Shown one piece after another: positions 11,601-23,600 of a DNA stretch of 64,000 nt. The translations under genes were made by a program, and so were the position numbers. The stretch covers positions 15,819,067-15,883,066 of the forward strand of contig NC_051087.1 in the NCBI RefSeq assembly GCF_901709675.1. Direction: 5' to 3'. Position 1 is the first letter of the stretch; each line of letters starts with the position of its first letter. Source of the stretch: Syngnathus acus. Taxonomy: Eukaryota; Chordata; Actinopteri; Syngnathiformes; Syngnathidae. The notes under the pieces were generated by a model, which ran no database searches, had not been told where the DNA came from, and saw nothing but the letters and a program-made list of their open reading frames with translations.

Positions 11601-14600
11601 CCTTTTCTATCACCATCGAAGCTAATGCTGAAAGTCGAGCCTGCCCTGTCGTATTTCTGGCAGAAGTTTTAATTTGTTTTAGGGCTGAGAATGTCCGTTC
11701 AACAGAAGCAGTGGACATGGGGATGGTCACCGCCAAACACAAATGTGTACAGATGCCCCATGCTCTCATTCAGATTTTTCTGCTGAAGGAAGTCAAGGAG
11801 ATTGGGAGATTTTCCTGCAAAATCATCCAGTCATTACAGTCCGTTCTGTTCTTAGCCGAGGCAGATTGAAAAGTGTTCCGTGACTCTGTGCTCAGCTGGA
11901 AAAGGCTGCATGCGGGAATTTTTTCAGGTATTCCCGAAACTTCTGGGGGTCGAGGAGGGTGACAAAGATCAGTTTTTTGTGGTCTTGAAATCTGGTCTGT
12001 GTCTGGCAAATAATATTGTCCAGAATCCTGCCGTGGAGTTGGCAGTAGTGCGCGCCAGGATCTTGCGCTGGACCTCTTCATGCGCTCGGAGCATTAGTCT
12101 AATGACAGCACGCATCAGTACAAAACTTAACAGAATAAAGGCACACAAACGAGTCACCATCAGACATTTTTTCAATCACAATAATAATAGTATTAAATAT
12201 ATTTGAGTTGACAGCTTGGGAACATTAACTGTAATAATACACCCTTAAAATGCTGGGTTAAAAATTGGACAGACTCAAGTCAAGTTTATTTGTATAGCCC
12301 TAAATCACAAGCAGTCTGAAAGGGCTTCACATAGACAAAAAAATGACAATTATTCTCAAAGCATCCTCTGATCCTAAGCTCCCAAAAGTGCAAGGAAAAA
12401 CTAAAAAAAACCCTACCAGGGGAAAATGAGAAACCTTGAGAAGGGACCACAGATGGAAGGATCTGCCTTTCAGGATCACCAGGCTGCAATGGATGCAGAG
12501 AGGGCACAAATAATACATAATATGAGAATCAATGAAAAAGTGGATGTCCAAGTCAAAGCGAAGAGCTGCCGGAGGTGCCCTCGATTGTCCTGGCAGTGTC
12601 TTCGAGGAGTGTAAGCTGCAGTTCCCTCATCCTGAATTGGTCCACGAGAATCCAGATAGCCGCTGTCAGCTTGGGTGCCACCTAACCACCTCCCCAGCCG
12701 GGAATGGGTGGGGGGAGGGAGCGAAAACAAACTCCAGCCGAATCGCCCACTACAGGTCATATCATAGAAATGTGTCTTTAAACGTGTCTTAAATGTTTCT
12801 AGTGAGGTAGCAGTTCTAATATCCATTGGTAGGGCATTCCAAAGCTCTGGAACCCGAATAGAAAATGCTCTAGACCAGGGGTCGGCAACCTTTTTTACTC
12901 TGAGCCATTTGGGACCGCCCCCCAATGAAAAGAAAGCACCCGGAGCCACAACCCATTTTGACATCATTATATATATTATGCATGTATATATTATGCTATG
13001 TACAAAAAACTATTGCATTTATGAAAATGAAATCAACGAACTGCTGCAGAGAACACAGAATTTTATTTCTGCATGTAACAAAAAGCATTTTACACTTGGT
13101 TGATGCTTAATTTCAAATAAAATACCCGGTGTCTATTTGAGTCCTCGTATTTAAGAAATAAAAATCCAAACTTACCCAACCCACTGAACAAAAAATGCAA
13201 ACAGCCTGCAGTCACCTGTCCTCTTATTTATGAGATAAAAATCCAAACTTATCCAAATATTATCCACCAGCACTGAACGAACAATGCAAACCAAAAAAAT
13301 GCGCAGTCTGCTTCTGTCCCATCGCGTGTACTGGAGTGTGCAGCCAGTTGTCCTCCTGAATTAAAAAAAAAAAGGACTACTTCACTTAATATATAGTTAT
13401 CACGCTGGTAGTGTGCTGGAAAAACGCCGGCTGCCAGACGTGAGGGACGCCAGGAATTCGAATGTCGCACATCGGCGGATGTGACGCATATTTTGGGCGG
13501 TAAAAATATTAAAAACGTTTAATTTTAATGTTACAAGTTTACCATAATCTTCATCCGTCCATCCATCCATCCATTTTCTGAACCGCTTAGTCCCCACGGG
13601 GGTCGCGGGAGTGCTGGAGCCTATCCCAGCCGTCAACGGGCAGTAGGCGGGGGACACCCTGAACCGGTTGCCAGCCGATCGCAGGGCACACAGAGACAAA
13701 CAACCATTTGCACTCGCACTCACACCTAGGGACAATTTGGAGTCTCCAATCGGCCTACCAAGCATGTTTTTGGGATGTGGGAGGAAACCGGAGTGCCCGG
13801 AGAAAACCCACGCGGGCCCGGGGAGAACATGCAAACTCCGCACAGGGAGGGCCGGAGGTGGAATCGAACCCGCACCCTCCTAACTGTGAGGCGGACGTGC
13901 TACCCAGTGCGCCACCGAGCCGCCACCACTGCGATCAGTTAGGTTAAAATGAAAAGAGAGGAAAGTGACGTGCGGACGTGAAAAAGGCGGCTCTGTATGG
14001 GAGAGAAGTTGAAGAGGAATAAAAACACCCTTGGAAACCAAAACTTGCCCCTCGTCGTGACTCGGAGCCGCAACAAATGTTTCGGATTTGTGTAGGGCAG
14101 TGTTTCCCAACCTTTTTTCATTCACGGCACACCTTTTCATTGGAAAAAATCTCGAGGCACACCACCAACAAAAATCTGTTAAGTGTTACACCAGCTTCTA
14201 TATTAAAATCAGTTATATTACAACAAAAGACGTAAAGTTCTATTCCTATATATGTATGGAGAGTCGACTAATTGAAGAAAAATAAATACTAAATATTCTT
14301 TAAATTGTATTTCTTTTGTAAATAAAAGTGACAGTTTTTGAAAAAAGGTTTTAGACAGCATAAGGAATAAATTATTGAAAGTGATTGTGATCAAAATCCA
14401 AAAGAATCAATATGACTTTGTTTACTGTTTTAGACTAGCTCTATAAATATTGCGACATTAAGAACAAAGTCACTTTTAAAGACGCTCTGCTGTTCTGACA
14501 GCGGCTGAGTGGCTATCACAGTCGAGGTGTCTCGACTTGACTGTGTATTTTATGTTGGTGAAAAATGAACAATCCAGGTTCTCCCATTGAACTACCTGCT

Positions 14601-17600
14601 CTGATTTCCATCGGACCGAAAACGCACCACAGCCGTCATAGTGTCACTGTTAGTAAAAGCACACAGCAACACACACATAAAGTGAGTATGTGCCGATGCC
14701 ACAACATGAAACCTCAAGATTCTCCGATTTGCCCCGCATGCACAATTAGCAAGTGGCTGACCAGGCCTTGTGCTAACTGACCAGTGGTTTGGCCAACCTG
14801 TTTACAATGCGCTCCGTAATTAATGTTGGACAATTTCCCACGGCACAGCTGAACATCTCTCACGGCACACCAGTGTGTAGGTGTAGGGTACATTGTGACA
14901 GCAAACGAGCAGGTGATCGAGCAAGCGTCTGATACGAGAGCATTGCATTCGTATGGAGCGTGTTTGAAGTGAACAGCAGAGACGAAAGGAACAAGGCAAA
15001 GTGTTGTGAAATAAAATATTACCTGTAATACGTATTTTGTTATTTGCTGATTGTATGTATTAAACTATCACATTCATTGTCAGTCAAGAAGAGAAGAGGA
15101 CTATTCGCATCGGATCCATAGTGCGCATGCGCAGTGATACTGCCTCCGTATGACGTCCAGTCCGCGATGGAGATTAAAAAACAAACAATATTTGACAATA
15201 ACACAGGTTTCTGTTCCTGTCTTTGGTAATGTCACCCTGTCTTTTTGTTCCACGTCTTTGTCGGTCAGTCCTGTTGTTGGTTTTGTTAGAGAGTTATGTT
15301 AGTTTACCAAGTCTGTGTTTTGAGTTCCTCCAATGAACCCTGGTACAAGCTGCACTTGGTCGCCCTCTTCCTTTCCACACTCCATCCGTGACAAGATTTT
15401 CTTCAAAAATTGTTGTACCATGATTTTCTTAAAAAAAAAATAATAATAAATTTAAAAAAAATAAATAAATAAATAAATAAATAAAAATAACTTTTTTTAA
15501 ATTGTACCCATGTATAATGCGCACCCCGGATTTTAGGACAATAAATTAGTTAAATTGTGCGCATTATACATGGAAAAAAACGGTAATTCTTTGAGTAGTT
15601 TGGCTGGAAGCGGGTCAAGTAAACATGTTTGTTTAGCCGCACTAACCAATTGTGTAAGCCAGTGGTTCCCAAAGTGGGCGGTACCGCCCCCCTGGGGGCG
15701 GTGGAAAGATCTGGGGGGGCGGTGAGGAAGAAAGGGGCGGTAGGGGGGCGGTAGGGGGGCGGCAGTCGATTTGTACACAACACGCCGCTCTGGCCCAGTC
15801 AGATCCGACAGCATAGACTACAAAAGCAAAAGCTCAGGTTTGTAATTTCAAGCTTGTAATGTTCAGAATTTTATCTTATAATAAAAACCGCATTCTGGCG
15901 GTCAACATCATCTTGAGTTCAAGTCAACATGAAATTGGGGACTCGCCAGAACGCGCCGTGTTGTGTTGTGTTGAGCTGGTTAGGGCAGTGGTCCCCAACC
16001 ACCGGGCCGCGGACCGGTACGTGGGTCACTTGGTACCGGGCCGCCAAGCCGCACAGAATTTTTTTTTTATCGACGGTCAATTAATTCAGGTCAAGACACT
16101 CGTCCCGGTCACGTGACATGTTTCCCCAGTCGAGCCCGCAAAGCTAATATGTGGCGACAGGCTAACTAACCAGGCAGTGAAGCATTCAAAACTGCTTCAA
16201 CACATGGAGACCAAGCATCCTGCAATAAAAGACAAACCTTAAATCACATCGGGTGTCATTGTCTCCGATTACGTCTAGATGGGACCGGCTCGTTTCTGAG
16301 AAACAAACTCAGTGCTCCCACTAATTCAACGTAATGGTAATGATATTATAAATTTATTATTTATTTATTTATATAAATGTATTATTTATTTATATAAATG
16401 CCTTGGGGGGGGGGGCGCTAGGAATTCACTGGGGAGCCAAAGGGGGCGCCAGCCTGCAAAAGTTTGGGAACCACTGGTGTAAGCCTTTCAAGGGACACTC
16501 TTTTAAAATTTGAGAGGGTTATTGCATGATCATCAGCGCAGGTAATCGGCGGTCTCGACTGAGCGATTGGAATGGTATTCTTGATCTCATCCCTAATGGA
16601 TTCAATCTTTCGAGCAAAACATTTCCTGAACTCGTCAGCTGAGTGGAAGGAGCTATCGGGGGTCGGCTGGCGTAGTGTTAGCTTTGCCACTGTATCAAAT
16701 AGGTATTTAGGATTGTTTTTATTGAGATTAATGACTTGCGAAAAATAACGAGTTTTTGCTAAGATAAGCGCATCTTTATATTTCAGGAGGCTGTCCTGCC
16801 ATACCTCAAGTTTGGTTAAACGCCATCTGCGCTCATTCTTTCTACATAATTGCTTAAGCGGACGTGTTTCATCTGTGAACCAGGGAGTAGGAAATCTACG
16901 GCGAGTTTTCAGACGTAGCGGCGCCACAGAGTCGATGGCATTTAACAATGTCGCATTAAATTCATTTGTAAGATTATCAATAGAGCCGATATATGCGGGA
17001 AATATGGCAGTTGCCGGCGACAGTAACTCAGCGCAGTTCCAGTCATGAAGTTAATATTACGGCTGCTATAATTCTGATTGCTCTCTTGTCTTTGACAAAG
17101 AACTAAAATTTCAAATTTTATTAAGTAATGATCAGACAAAACAGTAGTGTATGGCACTACTGTTATATTTGAGGTTGCAAACCCTCAGGATAATACCAGA
17201 TCTAAGGTATTTCCATTCTTATGCGTTGCTGCCTGTACGGCTTGCGTAAAACCAAACGTATCAGTTAAAGTCTGAAACGCCGAAGTAAGTGGCTCTGACG
17301 GTAAATTCATGTGGATATTGAAATCGCCCATGATTATTATATTATCCGCATTTGTCACTAGACCAGCCACGAATTCTGAAAATTCATCCAGGAAGCCAGA
17401 GTAAGCCCCTGGTGGACGGTAAATAATAGCATCAGGAGGATCAGAAGGAGCCCAGGACCTACTGCACCAGCGTAGGGTCTGACAGTGGGTGCAAGGATTT
17501 CATCCCGATACCTAATGGCAGTCAGACTGCCGTTCTCTAGCCTGTAGAGGTCTGTTCGTCCCTCCATGGCAATGCCTCCCCAGACCATCACTCACCCACC

Positions 17601-20600
17601 ACCGAACCAGTCATGCTAAATGATGTTGCAGGCAGCTCTCCTTGGCTTCTCCAGACCCTTTCACGTCTATCACAGGTGCTCAGGGTAAACCTGCTCTCAT
17701 CTGTGAAAAGCACAGGGTGCCAGTGGCGGACTTGCCAATTCTGGTGTTCTATGGCAAATGCCAATCGAGCTCCACGGTGCTGAGCAATGAGCACAGGGCA
17801 CACTACAGGACGTCGTGCCCTGAGGCCTCTCTCGTGAAGTCTGTTTCTGACTGTTTGGGCAGAGACATTCACACCAGTAGCCTGCTGGAGGTCATTCTGT
17901 AGGGCTCGGGCAGTGCTCAACCTGTTCCTCCTTGCACAAAGCAGCAGATATCGGTCCTGCTGATGGAATGAGGACCGTCTACGGCCCCGTCCAGCTCTCC
18001 TAGAGTAACTGCCTGTGTCCTGGAATCTCCTCCATGCTCTGGAGATTGTACTGGGAGACATATGAAATCTTCTTGCAACAGCACGCATGGATGTGCCATC
18101 CTGGAGGAGTTGGACAATCTGCGCAACTTCAGGAGGGTTAAGAAATCGCCTCATGCTCCCAGTCGTGATAATGACTCTAGCTAAAGCCAACACTTGTGGA
18201 AAACAGTTAAAAAAGATCAAGAGGGAGGAACTTGAAATGGCCTCCACCTGCAAAACCAGTCCTGTTTTGGGGACCATCTCGTTGTTGCCCCTCTAGTGCA
18301 CCTGTTGTTAATTCCATCAACACCAATGCAGCTGAAACTGATTAACAATCCCCTCTGCCACGTACCTGACCAAAACGTTATCAGAAAAGTCTAATTGAAT
18401 TAATGCTGTACCCTGATAAAAAACTGTTCCTTTAATTGTGGTATGAAAAAGGGAACGTTAGTGTAAAAATTTGCTGTCTGAGAACGGATTGTTGGATTTT
18501 CAGTTATTTATAATGAGGCAAATTGCTTCGGAACTCGAAGTTTCGCTTCTCAACGCTCCTTCTGGAACGAATTGGTGTCGAGGTGTATAGGTGAATATCC
18601 CCTAAATTAACAAACACCCTGAACTAGATTTCTTAAACGGAGAGCATTAATATTACTCAGCACGAGAGGCTGTGGGGTAGGGGGGTGGCGGAGACAACAA
18701 GAATTAAATTAGGTCAGTGCTTCTGCAGGGCCAGAAGAGAATGCCTTGCTGGCCCTGATTGTAGGATCAGTGTTTGCAAAGACCAAAAACGTTTAGATTA
18801 TGTTCCGTGATGAGGTCATTAACGAGAACTGCTTTCGTATGAAGCGATCTAATATCCATAAAACCGAGTTTAAGTGTAATCCGTCGATCAGGGTTCGTAT
18901 CTATCGAAGGATTTTTAAACGAAATGAGAGTAAGATTGTGTTCTCTAGGCCTGACATCACCTCTCAAATGTTTATTAGCGCGGTGGGACGATACGACCGT
19001 GGGAATTTGATAGTAAATATTTGTTACACATGTAAAATTATCTGCTAATGGGACGTCCAACGCTGCGTGTTCGTTTCGCTTCGGGGGGGGGATGCTAATG
19101 GGACGTCCAACGCTGCGTGTTCGTTTCGCTTCGGGGGGGGTTGCTAATGGGACGTCCAACGCTGCGTGTTCGTTTCGCTTCGGGGGGGGTGCTAATGGGG
19201 CGTCCAACGCTGCGTGTTCGCTTCGCTTCGGGGGGGGGCGGGGGATGTTTATGCGCTGGATAGATTTCTTGTGCGCTGAGAACGTGCGGGCAGTGCGCGA
19301 TTGTGCGGGCAGTGCGCGATTGTGCGGGCAGTGCGCGATTGCGCACGCGCGCAGCTTAGAGGGAACATTGTCTACTACCCCAGTAGAAAGTGTGTTCACG
19401 TGTACTGTAGCACTATTCAAACTGTGACGCTCTAGTCTACACAAGGAGCTATGTGCATGCTGGAAGTCTACCCTAGACCCAGGAAGTTGGGTCAATTTGA
19501 CCCAACTTTGGGTTGTTTTGCAAAAATAACCATCCGTCAATTTTCTGTACCGCTTAGTCCCCACGGGGGTCGCGGGTGTGCTGGAGCCTATCCCAGCCGT
19601 CATCGGGCAGTAGGCGGGGGACACCCTGAACCGGTTGCCAGCCAATCGCAGGGCACACAGAGACAAACAACCATTCGCACTCGCATTCACACCGAGGGAC
19701 AATTTGGAGTGCTCAATCGGCCTACCAAGCGTGTTTTTGGGATGTGTGAGGAAAACCCACGCGGGCCCAGGGAGAACATGCAAACTCCACACAGGGAGGG
19801 CCGGAGGTGGAAACGAATCCGCACCCTCCTAACTGTGAGGCGGACGTGCTACCCAGTGCGTCACCGAGCCGCCTGCAAAACCCACTTTGAATAATCCAGG
19901 TCGGTCAATTTTTTTTAACCCCAAATTGGGGTGTTTTAAACCCAGCATTTTTAATGGTGTAGCCTACAATGTTCTCCGCTACCCTGGGTTTTTGTGTGAA
20001 ATGTATCTACAGTAAAGCCCCCTGCAATGTGTGGGTTATGTCCCAGAACGTCCACGCTGTACATGATCACTGCAATATAAAAGTACACATCATAAAATTC
20101 ACAACACTTAAAAAACTTAAAAAAATCTTCTCCTCTAATGCAGTTTCAAAATTATTCAAACACATTTAAACATGCATACAGTATGAGACGACAAGATCAA
20201 TGAATAACACAAAAATATTGTGCAAACAATGTAACGTGTACTCAAGACGACAATGATGTTCCAACTCTAAAATAGAGGTGTCGCCTTTATATAAAATTGA
20301 CAAATTTGTTATGTTACTTTATATTGTGGTCACATTAAAATATACTGCACATAACAGTAATACAAAAACTGTACCTAAATTTTTGAAAACCGACAAAAGA
20401 ACCAGTAAGTATCAAGATTTTGTCTCCAACTCTATTTGTCGATGGTCCTCATTGCATATAAGGTTAATTAATTAAAATGAAAGGAAATGTCAAAACTCAG
20501 TAATCTAATCCTCTTTAATGTCCTGCCATGCCTAAAATGCATATGCAGGGACTTGTTCTCTTAATTTACTCATTTTGTCTATAAGCATCTATTTTACTAG

Positions 20601-23600
20601 ATTGCATTGAGCTTTATGGTGTGTTCTCTCAGCCCAGACTCAGAAATCCTGTCACACACAAGGACACAAGAGGAGCAGACCATGCAAAATTGAATATGCC
20701 AGATACTGTAAGTATACAATATAATAATGTAATACAGAAGCACTGATCAAACTCGATGCAGTAGTACAAAAGTATGGCCCTTCTGTTATCAGATAGACAC
20801 TACACACTGTACGTTGTCAACTAGACGGTACAGAACACCACCCCTCAAAAAATGTGTATATACAGTATATAATTATTTTAATTTGACACCATATTGACCA
20901 GTTGGTTTTCAAAATGCCTTCCTTATAACAAAGTCAGATTTATGACACTCTCAAAAAGTGGAACACCTACATTTGCCTGCATTTTTAGCAAAAGACTACA
21001 CTATGATAGCATAATCATACTCACTCTCACTCAAGAGAATTGTGCACAAACTCACTCAATACAGCTAAGCCTCGATTTTACGTGGACTTCGGGGTCCAGA
21101 ATTTGGGAATCGTGTTAACCCGAAAGCACATAATCTAGAGAGTCTTGGAAGGGGCAAATAAATTCAGATCCATGCATATGAGCGTATTGGGAAATTGCAG
21201 TAGGGAAATACTATGTATACACGTGTTTGCATTTGAGGAATAACATCATTGTTCGGGATAGAAATAATACGACATAATTCACCATGTAGTTTGTGTGAGT
21301 ACCGTATTGGCCCGAATATGAGACGACCCTGATTATAAGACAACCCCCTTTTTTTCAAGACTCAAGGTTGAAAAAAGACTTTTTGAACACCAAATTACAT
21401 TTTTATACAGAAAGTAATTACAGTACATCTGAAACAAATGATTTTAACAATATATTTGGAAAAAGCATGTTATTTTGCCTCATTCAAATCATGCAAAAAC
21501 TGTCTATCACATCTTAATATCTGAACATTTAAATATGTAAACTAATTTTCTAATAATAATAACTAATAATTTCTCTTATTTTCTTCTCTTTTCTTTCTTA
21601 CCGCTATTTTTTATTTTTCTTCTTCGTGCTACTGCTATTTTTATTTTTATTCTTCGTGACAGGGGTTAGCTTTGGCCTGGGGAGTTAAGTTCAGCATTCG
21701 CTTTAAAGATATCTGGCGCAATCTAGCGTTGTGAATGGGTATAATGTCTAGACCCCAAATGTAAGACGACCCCCACTTTTTCAGTCTTATTTCAAGGCAA
21801 AAAATACTGTCTTATATTCGGTCCAATACGGTAGTTACCCTGCCTCTGCTTACTGCTGGTGGGTTTGTTCCATTGTGCTAATGTACAACCTTTGCTATTG
21901 CTGCGGTCCCTTTAAGAGAGATGGACAAGGGGTTGACAGGAGGGAGGAACAAGGAGAAAAAGAACGACACCGTTGCGTAATCAAAAGTAGAAGCTGCCTC
22001 TTGTCTTTTAGCACTGCAATTTCTACAATCTTGTCGATTTAAAATACGATAGAAAAAAAATTGGGGTCCCGGACCAAACCGAGTTAGACAGATAGTCGCG
22101 TGGAATCAAAGCGCATAAAATCGAGGCTTAGCTGTATGAGGCTTTTCATCTTCTTTCACTTTCATTTATGTTATCAAATGAGAAATGAAAACAAAAGCAA
22201 CGAAAAATACTTATTTTCCGCACCATAAGGTACACCTAAAACCTTTAATTTTCTCAAAAACCAAAGGTGCACCTTTTAATAAGGTGCGCCTTTTGTGTGG
22301 ACTAAATTCCAAAATCTGTAAATGTTGTTGTGTGGCTGCTACCACAGGAACGTAATATGTTAGCAAACACCATGTGTTACACAAAATACGTAAGATGACA
22401 GCGAGGAACCAATCAGAGGACATTGCGTTTTACTTAAAATACGTAGGCCGGGGCGGTAAATCAATAAACAAACTATACATGATACGTAGAGTACATTTCT
22501 CCGCCGTGCATGATAAATTGTGCAAAGCAAACAGCATTTGGGACCCTCTAAAATGGCATCAACAAAGAGACACGCTTACGAGGCACAATTCAAGCTTTCA
22601 GGAAAGCCGGTGTCATTGCCGAAGAACAACATGACAACAAATGTGACTCCGAAAATGACGAGAGGGAACTTGTCCTGTTTAATGGCGAACTTGCCCAACT
22701 GTTTAATTTGAATACAGAAGATGAGGAATTTTATGGATTTGCGTATGAAGACTGATTACAACCAAACTCACTGTCTGACTCCCGGTGTTTTTTTTTAAAA
22801 CACTGTCATGTCATGCATGTGCCCTATAATGCGGTGTGCACTATGTGTGGATTAAGTACAGAATAGCACCCGCAATTGAGCCTTTTAACACGAAGTGTCT
22901 TATGGTGCGGAAAATATGGTATGTATGTACCGTAATTTTCGGACTAAAAGTCGCTCCAGAATATAGGTCGCATTAGCCATAAAATGCACAAAAACGTGAA
23001 AAAAAACATATAAGTCGCATTTTGGGGGACATTTATTCGACAAAATCCAACACCAGGAACAGACATGAACGAGCAACAACAGGCTAAACGATAGGTAAGC
23101 AAACGTGACAAACACAAACGAAGAGCTGAGAACGGGCCTGACGTAACATTCAGAATTATTCAAATAACTATTACTGTCTTGTCACCGTGGGATAGTGGAA
23201 ACGTAATTTTGATTTCTTTGTGTGTCTTGGCATGTGAAGAGATTGACAATAAAGCAGACTTTGACTTTGACAAAGACTTTGACTTTGACATAAATAACAC
23301 GTTTATAAAACCGTCTGTGTCACTCCAATTAATTAAATCCATCGATCATCCTTTATGTCAACAATGGGTGCGCGGCGCTTGCACTTCAAAATATTCCACA
23401 GGCCCATATAACGATATATAAATCAAATATCAAATAACTATTATATAAGCAATAATATTATCAAACCATCTGTGTCACTCCAAATCATTAAATCTATCGA
23501 TCAAATTCCTCGTCCTTTGTCAACAACGCCACGTGCGCGCCCTGACGTCAGCCTCGTCGTTATTCCACAGATCTAGTATATAACTATATTGTAGCGTTAA

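Larger units (their letters stand above)
15586..19380 (-). mobile_element. L2-clade LINE, broken copy B
   Basis: L2 segments at 15586-15659, 16477-17430 and 18778 to about 19380 are collinear with the intact copy at 26690-30046. A hAT (15660-16476) splits the first two. About 200 bp of L2 between the last two is replaced by a 1.35-kb patch (17431-18777). This copy extends further 5' than the intact one and carries tandem repeats there. Confidence 0.85.

Noticed and set aside
12476-12967. 163-codon minus-strand ORF as a host gene
   Set aside because: It is the end of the L2 ORF plus 3' UTR and part of an inserted hAT.
18767-19792. 341-codon minus-strand ORF as one gene
   Set aside because: It runs through a dispersed repeat, two tandem arrays and the start of an L2. 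Only the last part ([13 protein letters not shown]..) is real coding sequence, belonging to the L2.
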